Shown piece by piece: positions 18,760 through 27,342 of a DNA stretch of 64,000 nucleotides; the stretch's first letter is position 1; each line of letters opens with the position of its first letter. Below the pieces are notes generated by a model, which saw nothing but the letters and a program-made list of their open reading frames with translations, did no database searches and was not told where the DNA came from. The position numbers and the translations under genes are program-made. The stretch is from JAZDFC01 sp043808235 (GTDB lineage Bacteria; Bacteroidota; Ignavibacteria; Ignavibacteriales; Melioribacteraceae), in contig JAZDFC010000095.1 in the NCBI GenBank assembly GCA_043808235.1, forward strand, positions 124,001 through 188,000, in the 5' to 3' direction.

Positions 18760-19848
18760 TTAATTTTGAAAAATGCCCGAAGCATCAATCGCTTTGATAA
18801 TTTGATCTGCCATCTTTGCATGTGTTTCAACTGTGGGATGCCCGTTCGCTACATACCCGCCTTCGAAATAATCGAAGTAAGTGTAGTAGATGTCATTGTT
18901 CCCTTTTGAAGTCTCTTCATCAACAACCTGCTGTACGTTTTTCTGAATCCATTCCGGGAAAGCCGCAACGGCAAATATTTTCACTCCCGGATAGTTTGCT
19001 CGAATGCGTGTAATAAATTCGTGATACTTTTCGCGAAATAATTCCGAATTTTCGTCGGATACATTTCCGTCTTTGTCTTTCAACCCGGAATGATCATTTA
19101 ATCCCAGACAGATAACTACCAAATCGGGTATCCAACTTTTAAAATCCCATTTCGGTTCCGGCTTTTCCATTAATGTCCTGTCGTAAAGATTGGGAATCGA
19201 AAATTCTTTATTCCCCTGCCAATCGCAAGCCATACCGCAGCCAGATCGGCAAATGGTATGATAATCCGCGTCATAATAACGTGCAATCACCGTTGCAAAT
19301 CCTTTATCAATATTCGTAACCGGGAAACGCGCATTCCATTCGAGTTCCTGCTCAACCGCTTCGTTGCTCTCGGCAGCTGTAAACGAATCGCCTATAAATT
19401 CAATTTTTCTGATTGCATTAGAAGTCCGGGTAATCAGAGTTGCGTTATCATCCAAAATTAATCCGGAGAACGAGAACACTTCATCAAATACAATGTTGCG
19501 TTTGCTAAACCGGAATGAATGATTTCCATTTTCAAGATTATCCGCGAGAATGTAATCCGCCTCCCCCGCTTTGTTACCGTGAAATACAGAATGAAAACGC
19601 TCGTCGATAAAAACATTATAGTAATTTACATTATCCGTCAATCGCACTCCGATACTCGTGCCCGTGAAATTGGCGCATATAAAAACTCCCGGCCATGAGT
19701 GTTGCGGATGATGGATATCGGTTTTATCCCACCGCCCGAAGTAACGGATGTTTTCATTTTCGGCAGAAACAAATGTTGATGCATTCATTGATGTAATCCA
19801 AAGAATAGTTAACAATATTATACTGAAAGACGAACGGAAATTAATCAT
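18760..19848 (-). CDS. Secreted CE2-type SGNH esterase, short paralogue
   Basis: A 362-residue protein with a signal peptide and the same two domains as the neighbouring 740-residue esterase: YFGRWDKTD and HSWPGVFI in the beta sandwich, then FIGDSFT, LGLNDHSG and NGHPTVETH for the catalytic serine, asparagine and histidine. It ends right after the hydrolase domain and has no sorting domain. It therefore probably stays periplasmic, or is exported by another route, while its paralogue goes to the surface. The pair looks like a tandem duplication. An acetyl-polysaccharide substrate is inferred from the family. Confidence 0.87.
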   Translation of the reverse strand: MINFRSSFSIILLTILWITSMNASTFVSAENENIRYFGRWDKTDIHHPQHSWPGVFICANFTGTSIGVRLTDNVNYYNVFIDERFHSVFHGNKAGEADYILADNLENGNHSFRFSKRNIVFDEVFSFSGLILDDNATLITRTSNAIRKIEFIGDSFTAAESNEAVEQELEWNARFPVTNIDKGFATVIARYYDADYHTICRSGCGMACDWQGNKEFSIPNLYDRTLMEKPEPKWDFKSWIPDLVVICLGLNDHSGLKDKDGNVSDENSELFREKYHEFITRIRANYPGVKIFAVAAFPEWIQKNVQQVVDEETSKGNNDIYYTYFDYFEGGYVANGHPTVETHAKMADQIIKAIDASGIFQN

Positions 19849-20247
19849 AAGTGATTTTCCTTGTAAAGTGTTTTTATATTTTTTTTCACTACTAACCGAC
19901 TAGAAAATAGAACGCTGATGCCACTGATTTTTATGATTTGTTAAGATTTGATTATCAGCGAAAATCATCATTATCATAATAAATCTGCGTTCCATTTTTT
20001 GACTTTATAAAGCGACCCTATCTATCTGTTCAAATGATTAAGTAATAGTATTAACAACTAATCTAATGATTTTAAAAATATTAGCCGGTTAGTAGTGATT
20101 TTTTTAAAACGTAAAGAGTTTTCCTTTTAGAAACAAGCAGAATTTCCATCCAACAAAATGTTTTAAATCTCCTTCTAAAAAATACAACATATCGTTATCT
20201 TTCTGACGAATTAATTACCATTTGCTTCAATAATACGGTTTAGAATA
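19849..20247. other. 399-base non-coding spacer between divergent genes
   Basis: No credible gene is seen. The spacer holds the palindromic repeat element at 19887-20097 and must contain the promoters of the minus-strand esterase gene and the plus-strand glycosyltransferase gene. I could not place either promoter with confidence. Confidence 0.6.
19887..20097. repeat. Possible small non-autonomous element with terminal inverted repeats
   Basis: CACTACTAACCG (19887-19898) is repeated inverted at 20086-20097, and the match extends to about 16 bases with one mismatch. Inside lies a second inverted structure: GAACGC (19910-19915) pairs with GCGTTC (19987-19992), with CTGATTTTTATGATT and AATCATCATTATCATAA between them. 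The inner AACGCTGAT ... CTGCGTT pattern looks like a repeat I recall from Chlorobi and Bacteroidetes genomes. T-rich tracts flank both ends, so a target duplication cannot be judged. Confidence 0.6.
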
Positions 20248-21330
20248 TTGACCTGGCTTTTACTTCTAATTTTGTTTTTAATATTGCTAATAAACTGCGG
20301 ATTGCTTTTATCGGTTTTATCCATCCGCACTCATCCGGATTCAATTGTCCCTCATCTTAAAATTTCTGTAGTCATCGCAGCGAAGAATGAAGAGAGAAAT
20401 ATTCCCGGATTAATTTCCTCATTGAAAAATATCGATTATTCGATGGATTTATTTGAAGTTATTATTGTTGATGATAACTCGACCGATAACACCTTCACAT
20501 CTTTAGCTGGAAGTATCTCTCAAAATGAAAATATAAAATACTTCCGGTTACCGAAAGAAAATGCAGCGGGGAAAAAGAATGCTTTGACTTTTGGAATTAG
20601 CAAGTCATCGCATGATTGTATCCTAATCACCGACGCCGATTGCAACCCTTCGCCAGGCTGGATAAAATCATTCGCAAAAAAATTTTATGATGGGAATGAA
20701 TTGGTTTTTGGAGTTGCACCTTACCGCCAATCAAAAGGAATTCTAAACAAAATTATTTGCTTCGAGAATCTGAGAGCGCACATCCTAACATTCGGCGCTG
20801 CCAAAACCGGATTCGCATATTCTGGCGCCGCAAGAAGTTTGGGATTCAGGAAAGAATTTTTTATTAAGATTGGCGGATATGCAGCCACCAATGAATTGAA
20901 AAGCGGCGACGATGATTTACTGATACGTGAAGTAATCAGAAATAAATTGAAAATTGGAGTAGTAGCAGATGAAAGTGCATTTGTTTTTACCGAGTCGAAA
21001 TCAGTCATAAGTGAATACTTTTCTCAAAAATCGAGGCATACTTCTACTTCCAACTATTATCTTTTTCGACATAAATTGTTTCTTTCGGTTTGGCATTTTT
21101 CAAATATCTTGATAATCTTTTCTCCACTACTATTATGGTTTTCATACTATTCATTTTTCATTTTAGCTGCAAAATTGTTGATGGATTTTTTGATTGTGCT
21201 TATTCTGCAAAAGAAGTTCAGTTACGCGTTTAAGATTCATGAAATACTCCTCCTTCAGATTACTTACGAGCTTTTATTGATAGTGCACTATATAAATTCT
21301 ATTCACGGCAAAAAGCGAGTTTGGAAGTAA
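20248..21330 (+). CDS. Membrane glycosyltransferase family 2
   Basis: A 360-residue protein with an N-terminal membrane helix (residues 2-24), a GT-A catalytic domain, and two or three C-terminal membrane helices (about 275-335). The catalytic domain shows SVVIAAKNEERNI, IIVDDNSTDNT, the DxD-like LITDADC, and GDDDLLIREV as the acceptor-side acid motif. This layout is typical of processive or lipid-linked family 2 transferases; donor and acceptor are unknown. The start is a TTG at 20248, since no ATG is suitably placed. It lies 64 bases before cdd and probably has its own promoter in the upstream spacer. Confidence 0.86.
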   Translation: MTWLLLLILFLILLINCGLLLSVLSIRTHPDSIVPHLKISVVIAAKNEERNIPGLISSLKNIDYSMDLFEVIIVDDNSTDNTFTSLAGSISQNENIKYFRLPKENAAGKKNALTFGISKSSHDCILITDADCNPSPGWIKSFAKKFYDGNELVFGVAPYRQSKGILNKIICFENLRAHILTFGAAKTGFAYSGAARSLGFRKEFFIKIGGYAATNELKSGDDDLLIREVIRNKLKIGVVADESAFVFTESKSVISEYFSQKSRHTSTSNYYLFRHKLFLSVWHFSNILIIFSPLLLWFSYYSFFILAAKLLMDFLIVLILQKKFSYAFKIHEILLLQITYELLLIVHYINSIHGKKRVWK

Positions 21331-21394
21331 TTCATGGTTTGAATTTAGTGTGTAATAGCATATTTTTGCCACTACTTAAAAAGTTAGAGATAAC

Positions 21395-21790
21395 ATGGAT
21401 TACAAGGAATTAGTCAACCTCGCTGCGGACGCCAGGAAAAAATCAATTTCTCCGTATTCTAATTTTAAAGTTGGAGCAGCGCTATTAACCGAAGATGGAA
21501 AAGTTTATGAAGGTGCCAATATCGAAAATGCTACTTACGGATTGACTATTTGTGCCGAACGAACCGCTTTATTCGCTGCCCTCCTTGCCGGTGAAAGAAA
21601 ATTCAAGGCTATTTCGGTAATAGGAGATGACGGTGGATTTTGTCCACCTTGCGGTCCATGCAGGCAATTGTTAGTTGAATTTTGCGGACCCGAACTTGAT
21701 GTTATTTTAAGAAAATCAGAAGGCGATTTACAAATAATTAAAATGAAAGAATTACTTCCACTATCATTCGATGGAACATTTCTAAAATAA
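21395..21790 (+). CDS. cdd: Cytidine deaminase
   Basis: Cdd converts cytidine and deoxycytidine to uridine and deoxyuridine. The 131-residue length fits the tetrameric small form. SPYSNFKVGAAL opens the fold, and the zinc and catalytic residues are in CAERTA (Cys ligand, catalytic Glu) and PCGPCRQ (two Cys ligands). First gene of a nucleoside salvage operon: the stop is followed one base later by the tdk start. Confidence 0.96.
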   Translation: MDYKELVNLAADARKKSISPYSNFKVGAALLTEDGKVYEGANIENATYGLTICAERTALFAALLAGERKFKAISVIGDDGGFCPPCGPCRQLLVEFCGPELDVILRKSEGDLQIIKMKELLPLSFDGTFLK

Positions 21791-21791
21791 T

Positions 21792-22361
21792 ATGAACGAA
21801 TTTACTCCCCACTCAACACCAAGAGATACCGGCTGGATTGAAGTAATAGCCGGTTGTATGTTCAGCGGCAAAACGGAAGAATTAATCCGTCGGCTTCGTC
21901 GCGCACAAATTGCAAAACAGAAAGTACAAATATTTAAACCGACAATTGATGATCGCTATAAATCGAAAGATATCGTTTCTCATAATTCGCAGTCGCTTCC
22001 TTCGACGATTATTAATCACGCAAGTGAAATTTTGGATTTGGTTGGAGATGCGCAAGTTCTTGGAATTGACGAAGCTCAATTTTTTGATGTGAGCATCGTT
22101 GATATCGCCAATCAATTAGCAAACGAAGGAAGACGCGTTATAATCGCCGGATTGGATCAGGATTACACCGGCAAGCCTTTTGAGCCAATGCCGCAGCTGC
22201 TTGCGATAGCTGAGTACATAACTAAGACGCTTGCGATTTGTATGGTTTGCGGAAATCCGGCAGATAAAACTCAAAGAAAAATTGTCTCTTCGGAGAGGGT
22301 CTTAGTCGGCGCTGCAGATAGTTACGAAGCGCGCTGCCGTAAATGTCATTACATACCATAA
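21792..22361 (+). CDS. tdk: Thymidine kinase
   Basis: A type II thymidine kinase of 189 residues. The P-loop is GCMFSGKTEELIRRLRRA, DEAQFF follows as Walker B, and GLDQDYTGKPF leads into the lasso region. The zinc site is formed by CMVCG and CRKCH. It phosphorylates thymidine with ATP. The gene sits between cdd and the nucleoside transporter, which fits uptake and salvage of nucleosides. Confidence 0.96.
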   Translation: MNEFTPHSTPRDTGWIEVIAGCMFSGKTEELIRRLRRAQIAKQKVQIFKPTIDDRYKSKDIVSHNSQSLPSTIINHASEILDLVGDAQVLGIDEAQFFDVSIVDIANQLANEGRRVIIAGLDQDYTGKPFEPMPQLLAIAEYITKTLAICMVCGNPADKTQRKIVSSERVLVGAADSYEARCRKCHYIP

Positions 22362-22378
22362 TCATTTTTAGAGGTTAG

Positions 22379-23734
22379 ATGGATTTAGTCATTTCAATTT
22401 TCCGCGGAATAATCGGATTAACTATTTTAGTAGGAATCGCATTCCTTATTTCAAACAATAAAAAAAGAATTAACTGGAAGTTAGTTGTTAACGGACTTAC
22501 TCTTCAACTAATTCTTGCAGTATTCCTTATTAAAGGTAACACTCTTGAACAATGGTTTTCACCACTTGGCTGGCCAAAAAGATTCTTCGAATGGATTAGT
22601 CTTGGCTTCGTAAAAATACTTGATTTCTCCAATGCTGGGGCGTCTTTTTTGTTTGGTGATCTTGCAAAAGCTGTCGGCGTTGAAGGAAGTATGGGTGCAT
22701 TCTTCGCATTCCAGGTTTTACCAACAATCATTTTTTTCGCCAGCTTTATGTCAATTTTATATTACCTCGGAATTATGCAGAGAATCGTTCAAGGCATGGC
22801 TTGGGTGATGGCAAAATTTATGGGAACGAGCGGAGCCGAATCTCTTTCGGTTACGGCAGATATTTTTGTTGGGCAAACTGAAGCCCCGCTTATTATTCGT
22901 CCTTTTTTAAAAGGAATGACCGACAGTGAATTGTTAACAATTATGACCGGCGGTTTAGCTACAATTGCCGGCGGTGTAATGGCAGCTTATATTCAAATGC
23001 TCGGAAGTACATCAGCTGAAATTTTAGGTGTACCTCTCGAAACAGCGAAAGTAATTTTCGCATCGCATTTACTATGCGCCAGCGTAATGGCAGCGCCTGC
23101 TGCTCTTGTGCTTGCGAAAATTATAATTCCCGAAACCGAAGAACCCGAAACAAAAGGTAGTGTTAAAATTGTAATTGAAAAAAACGGCAGTAATATTGCT
23201 GAAGCTGCCGCAAACGGCGCATCGGACGGTTTGCAGCTCGCACTCAACGTTGGCGCTATGCTTATTGCTTTTATTGCTTTGGTCGCAATGTGTAACGCCG
23301 GTATTCAATACCTGGGTGATTTATTTGGATGGAACGGTTATTTCATCAGCACATTTGGTCAGCCTTTAAATTTACAATTGATGTTCGGGCTAGTGCTTCA
23401 ATTCGTTGCATACGGAATAGGCGTACCCTGGCATGATTCAATTCATTTCGGAAGTCTGCTCGGAACAAAAATGGTTTTAAATGAATTTGTGGCTTACTCC
23501 GATTTCAGCAAAATGCTTCAAATAAAATCCATAACAGATGTAAAAACTATTGTAATGGCAACCTACGCTTTATGCGGTTTCGCAAATATCGGTTCAATTG
23601 GAATTCTGATTGGAGGTATATCACCATTAGCGCCAAACAAAAAAAGTACAATTGCTAAACTTGGTGTTAGAGCATTAATTGCAGGTACATTAGCTACATT
23701 AATGACGGCAACTCTTGCAGGAATACTTTACTAA
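22379..23734 (+). CDS. nupC: Concentrative nucleoside transporter (NupC/CNT family)
   Basis: A 451-residue inner-membrane protein with about ten hydrophobic segments. The CNT signature is clear: GQTEAPLIIRPFLKGMTDSELLTIMTGGLATIAGGVM, of which GQTEAPL and the later GVPW and FANIGSIGI motifs line the nucleoside and ion sites. Family members import nucleosides with protons or sodium; which ion cannot be decided here. An AGAGGTTAG ribosome site precedes ATG 22379. The stop codon overlaps the punA start in a TAATG junction. Confidence 0.93.
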   Translation: MDLVISIFRGIIGLTILVGIAFLISNNKKRINWKLVVNGLTLQLILAVFLIKGNTLEQWFSPLGWPKRFFEWISLGFVKILDFSNAGASFLFGDLAKAVGVEGSMGAFFAFQVLPTIIFFASFMSILYYLGIMQRIVQGMAWVMAKFMGTSGAESLSVTADIFVGQTEAPLIIRPFLKGMTDSELLTIMTGGLATIAGGVMAAYIQMLGSTSAEILGVPLETAKVIFASHLLCASVMAAPAALVLAKIIIPETEEPETKGSVKIVIEKNGSNIAEAAANGASDGLQLALNVGAMLIAFIALVAMCNAGIQYLGDLFGWNGYFISTFGQPLNLQLMFGLVLQFVAYGIGVPWHDSIHFGSLLGTKMVLNEFVAYSDFSKMLQIKSITDVKTIVMATYALCGFANIGSIGILIGGISPLAPNKKSTIAKLGVRALIAGTLATLMTATLAGILY

Positions 23735-24555
23735 TGGTTGACCTCGATTTTAAATACAATGAACTAATTGAGAAATTAAAATCGGTAATCCCTTTTCAAC
23801 CGGAGTTGGGAATAATACTCGGAAGCGGACTCGGAGACTTTGCAGAATCAGTATCGACTGAATTATCAATCCCTACTTCATCCCTACCCGGATATCCTTC
23901 ATCAACAGTGCAGGGACATAAAGGTTACATTCACTTTTCAACTTACAAAGGGAAGAAATTAATTTTATTTCAGGGTAGGATTCACCCTTACGAAGGATAT
24001 CCTCTTTCGGAATGTATTCTTCCTGCATATATCGCAGTAGCCTTCAAAATAAAAAATCTCATCGTTACAAATGCAGCGGGAGGAATGAATTCACTTTTCC
24101 GTCCCGGCGATTTGATGCTGATTTCTTCTTTCAATTTAATTGCAATGAAGAAAGAACTATCACAACTGCTTGGCACAGGAACAATTGAGCAAAAAAACCG
24201 AATGCTGAATTTTCCCTCCGTTTCTCTTAATTCAACAATTGAAAAAGCTGCTACTGAAGAAATGATTAAACTCCGTCATGGAGTATATTGCTATGCGAAA
24301 GGACCTTCGTACGAAACTCCTTCCGAAATTAAAATGATGCGTTCAATGGGAAGCGATGCAGCAGGTATGTCAACAGTTCACGAAGCATTATTTGCAGCAA
24401 TCTCCGGGATCGAAGTCAGCGCCATTTCGTGCATAACAAATTTCGCAGCTGGCATATCCGGCGAGAAACTCTCCCACAAAGAAGTAATGGAAACAGCAGA
24501 TAGAGCGCGATTGACATTCGAGCGACTGTTAAAGAAGGCAATAGAGTTGATATAA
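23734..24555 (+). CDS. punA: Purine nucleoside phosphorylase, class II (PunA type)
   Basis: This 273-residue enzyme splits purine (deoxy)nucleosides with phosphate. GSGLGDF is the phosphate loop. QGHKGYIHFSTYKGK, GRIHPYEGYPL, TNAAGG and GPSYETPSEIKMMRSMGSDAAGMSTVHE are the trimeric-type signature, with the guanine-binding glutamate in the YETP segment. It is translationally coupled to the transporter and ends the salvage operon cdd-tdk-nupC-punA. The spacer that follows has no classical terminator that I can see. Confidence 0.95.
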   Translation: MVDLDFKYNELIEKLKSVIPFQPELGIILGSGLGDFAESVSTELSIPTSSLPGYPSSTVQGHKGYIHFSTYKGKKLILFQGRIHPYEGYPLSECILPAYIAVAFKIKNLIVTNAAGGMNSLFRPGDLMLISSFNLIAMKKELSQLLGTGTIEQKNRMLNFPSVSLNSTIEKAATEEMIKLRHGVYCYAKGPSYETPSEIKMMRSMGSDAAGMSTVHEALFAAISGIEVSAISCITNFAAGISGEKLSHKEVMETADRARLTFERLLKKAIELI

Positions 24556-24845
24556 CATATGCGCTTGTTTTTTTCTTTCCCAGGTTGGCGTGAACCATTT
24601 TACGATAGGAACTATTCTGTATGCTTATTTTATCAATTGAATGTTTCGCTGCTTTGCAGCTTCTTCCCCTTTTTGCTTTATTTCTTTCTATCAATCTTCC
24701 GCTGCTCTGCAGTTTTTCAATTCATTCACAGTAGGTTGACTCTTGAATTTAAACAAAGATATTCCAGCAAGCCGCAGAGCGGTGTAACATCAGTAACAAA
24801 AATATAATTCTGAATGATGAAGCTTCGGAGAAGCGACACACGAAA
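24556..24845. other. 290-base spacer between convergent genes
   Basis: No credible gene. It is T-rich in its first part and carries two similar short palindrome-like stretches, CGCTGCTTTGCAGC (24649-24662) and CGCTGCTCTGCAG (about 24701-24713), plus GCTTCGGAGAAGC near 24822. They may be decayed repeat pieces. None is followed by a convincing T-run terminator. Confidence 0.5.
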
Positions 24846-25556
24846 TTATGACTGCGATAGAATTGATGCGGCGCTAATTATCGCCGTCTCGGAGCGTAGG
24901 CGGTTGCCGGTAAGCTTCAGCTTCAATTCTTCATTCATCATTCTAAATTCTTCGTTACTAAAACCACCTTCAGGACCGAAGAGCAAAAAGAAGTTTTCAG
25001 TTGTCAGTTTACAGTCGTCAGTAAAAGATGAAAATGATTGAGAGGAGTTTTGGTCGAAGATGATTTTCTTACCTTCCATTTTCAGAATTTCGGAAAGAAA
25101 TTTTTTGTATTGGATTTTGGGAAGATAGGCGCGAAGTGATTGTTTCATTGCACCAGTTGCTATTTTTTGCCAGCGTTCTAATTTCTCCCCTTTCGCTATC
25201 GTTCTTTCCGATTCGAATACAATGAAATTTGTTATGCCGAGTTCAACACATTTCTCGATCGCGAATTCGAATCTATCGGCGTGCTTTAATCGCGGGATAC
25301 AAAAAATAAAATTGGAAAGTATGTTCTCGTATTCTGTTGTGGAGACAATTTTTGTAATGAGACTTTTCTTTTTTATTTCATCAATCCCGGTTTTATAAAT
25401 CTTACCTTTACCATCGGTGACATATAATTCATCACCGCAATTATGCCGCATCACATCCACAATATGATGGAATTCCTCGCCGTCTATTTCAATTGTGCCG
25501 GCGGAAAGATTAATGGAATAATATAACTCAACCTCAGAAAGAAAAGCCTGTTCCAA
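24846..25556 (-). CDS. rsmE: 16S rRNA (uracil1498-N3)-methyltransferase RsmE
   Basis: RsmE methylates U1498 of 16S rRNA. The N-terminal PUA-like domain contains EFHHIVDVMRHNCGDELYVTDG. The C-terminal SPOUT knot has IEKCVELGITNF, the glycine-rich LFGPEGGFSNEE and LRSETAI, which bind S-adenosylmethionine. The start is not obvious: ATG 25583 and a TTG at 25556 are in frame, and the TTG has AAGGAG nine bases upstream and gives a family-like length of 236 residues. Either start lies inside the upstream outer-membrane gene, a 23-50 base overlap. Confidence 0.88.
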   Translation of the reverse strand: MEQAFLSEVELYYSINLSAGTIEIDGEEFHHIVDVMRHNCGDELYVTDGKGKIYKTGIDEIKKKSLITKIVSTTEYENILSNFIFCIPRLKHADRFEFAIEKCVELGITNFIVFESERTIAKGEKLERWQKIATGAMKQSLRAYLPKIQYKKFLSEILKMEGKKIIFDQNSSQSFSSFTDDCKLTTENFFLLFGPEGGFSNEEFRMMNEELKLKLTGNRLRSETAIISAASILSQS

Positions 25557-26874
25557 AGAGAAATTCTCCTTTTCCAAATTCATTAAGTGCATACTCGAAA
25601 CGTAAAGCGTTATGCGGAAGAAAGAGGATTGATAATCCCCATCCATACCCGCTGTTGAAGTTATTCAGTGCGACTTTTTCATCATTCTCAAAAGTAAAAC
25701 CTGTATCGCCGAAAATATTTATGTGAATATCAATCCTTGCTGTTGTAAGTCGTTTTGGAAGCAGCGGCAGATCGAGACTGATTTCCCAATCTTTAATTAT
25801 AGGATAAGCAATTTCAACTGATGCGATAAATGAATTATTTCCTTCACGACTCTCATCACTGTGTCCCCTTACAAATTCATCATAGCCAAGATATGAGTAA
25901 TCATAAAAAGGTATCAATTTCCCGAATGAATGACGTCCGTATAATCTGAATTTCGAAGTGAAGGTATCCAAAATCAAACGGTACTTCCTAAAATCAACAT
26001 AAGAAAGATTGTAATTGATGTTGTTGATACCAAATCCTTTATGCGTGTATAGCACAGAAGCATAAGTCCCCTCTTTAGGAAACTGAGCCAAATCTCTTGT
26101 ATCGTACACATAAATGAATCCAAGGGAATATATTCTGTCAATCTGTTCGCCGCTGGCTGTAATTCCAAGTTCGGGATTTTCGGGTCCCTGTATATACTGG
26201 AAATGGAAATATGAATAAATTGAATTAAACGGATTTAGTCTTTTCCCGATTTGAATCTGTCCGGAATAAGTGTTGTAGTTAAAATCCTCGCCGTATAATT
26301 TTAACGCGCGGCTGCTTTTGTTGCTTGATTTTCTAATTGTAAAACTGCTGCTCAAACTTATTTCATTTTCATAATCGAATGCGGGACTAATGTAGTTAAG
26401 ACTAATGCTTGGATCGAAACCGAATGAAAAGTTAAGGATGAGCGTTTCGTTTCTTCCACGGAAATTTTTGTACTTAAAATCCAATCCATAGATAGATTTG
26501 TTAAAATCATTATTCTTGTAATAGAAAAAAGGAACCGGGTAGATATACCAGCTTTCGCTTACATTAATTTCAAGAATATTCAAACTGTCATTTGCTTGCG
26601 GAATAAAATTGACATCGTTAAAAATCCGAAGACTGAAAATACGCTCTTTATTGAAATCAACTGATTTTTGATTGATAGTATCTCCAATCGCAAAAGTAAG
26701 TTCACGCAGTATGATGTAATCTTCTGTGGTATCATTGCCGGTAATTTTTATTGAATCCACTCTAAATGGGAAATTCATTTTTACCAAAACCGAATCGGTG
26801 GATTGAGCTAAAGCAGAGCTCCCGAAAACAATACAACTTATAATGATACAGATATATAAATAGGATTTTATCAA
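25534..26874 (-). CDS. Omp85/BamA-like outer membrane protein
   Basis: A 446-residue exported protein with a signal peptide ending near SSALAQ. One POTRA-like domain follows (FRVDSIKITGND ... LTFAIGDTIN ... ILEINVSESW, about residues 35-115), then a C-terminal beta barrel of the bacterial surface antigen type. In the barrel, RIYSLGFIYVYDTRDLAQFPKEG resembles the conserved DTRD(xx)P..G strand turn, and the protein ends in phenylalanine (GTGFSF), the usual barrel signal. With only one POTRA it is smaller than BamA, so a TamA-like or accessory role is more likely. TTG start at 26874, with AAGAG upstream. Confidence 0.82.
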   Translation of the reverse strand: MIKSYLYICIIISCIVFGSSALAQSTDSVLVKMNFPFRVDSIKITGNDTTEDYIILRELTFAIGDTINQKSVDFNKERIFSLRIFNDVNFIPQANDSLNILEINVSESWYIYPVPFFYYKNNDFNKSIYGLDFKYKNFRGRNETLILNFSFGFDPSISLNYISPAFDYENEISLSSSFTIRKSSNKSSRALKLYGEDFNYNTYSGQIQIGKRLNPFNSIYSYFHFQYIQGPENPELGITASGEQIDRIYSLGFIYVYDTRDLAQFPKEGTYASVLYTHKGFGINNINYNLSYVDFRKYRLILDTFTSKFRLYGRHSFGKLIPFYDYSYLGYDEFVRGHSDESREGNNSFIASVEIAYPIIKDWEISLDLPLLPKRLTTARIDIHINIFGDTGFTFENDEKVALNNFNSGYGWGLSILFLPHNALRFEYALNEFGKGEFLFGTGFSF

Positions 26875-26941
26875 ATTCTCTTCAGAGATTTTATGAATTG
26901 TTATTTTTAAAAATGGGATAGAGATACAAATCGTTCAATAA

Positions 26942-27340
26942 CTATATATTAGTTTGATGTTCGACCATGATGCATCTATCCTGGATAGTAATGATGCCGT
27001 TTTTAATAACAGGTTTAACCGCTTCATCATTGCGAATTCCACTTTGAAGCCATAGCACTTTAGGATTTTTTGCAAGTACATCGTCGATAATTTGAGGAAT
27101 ATTTTCCGATCTCATAAACACATTTACAATTTCTATTTCGCCAGGAATGTCCTGTAGCTTTGGATAAACCTTAATACCGTCAGCATCAGTAAATGCGGGA
27201 TTTACACCAACAACATCAAAACCATTATCAAGTAGATACTCGGCAATCTGCCGGCTAATTTTAAATGGCTGCCGTGATATTCCAACGACAGCCACTTTTT
27301 TGAAACGCGTTAGTATTTCGGGAATACTCAATTCGTGCAA
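26942..27340 (-). CDS. CoA-binding domain protein (YccU type)
   Basis: A 132-residue single-domain protein of the CoA-binding family related to the N-terminal domain of succinyl-CoA synthetase alpha. It shows VAVVGISRQPFKISRQIAEYL (Rossmann glycine loop), VVGVNP, VNVFMRSENIP, LWLQSGIRNDEA and the closing DRCIMVEH with the histidine position retained. The biological function of this stand-alone family is not known. TTG start at 27340 with GGGGAAG upstream; it follows gcvP by two bases and is probably co-transcribed. Confidence 0.86.
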   Translation of the reverse strand: MHELSIPEILTRFKKVAVVGISRQPFKISRQIAEYLLDNGFDVVGVNPAFTDADGIKVYPKLQDIPGEIEIVNVFMRSENIPQIIDDVLAKNPKVLWLQSGIRNDEAVKPVIKNGIITIQDRCIMVEHQTNI

Positions 27341-27342
27341 AT

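Noticed and set aside
24559..24807. 82-codon reading frame after punA
   Set aside because: Its product is a low-complexity Phe/Ser/Leu string from T-rich spacer with decayed repeat pieces; no ribosome site.
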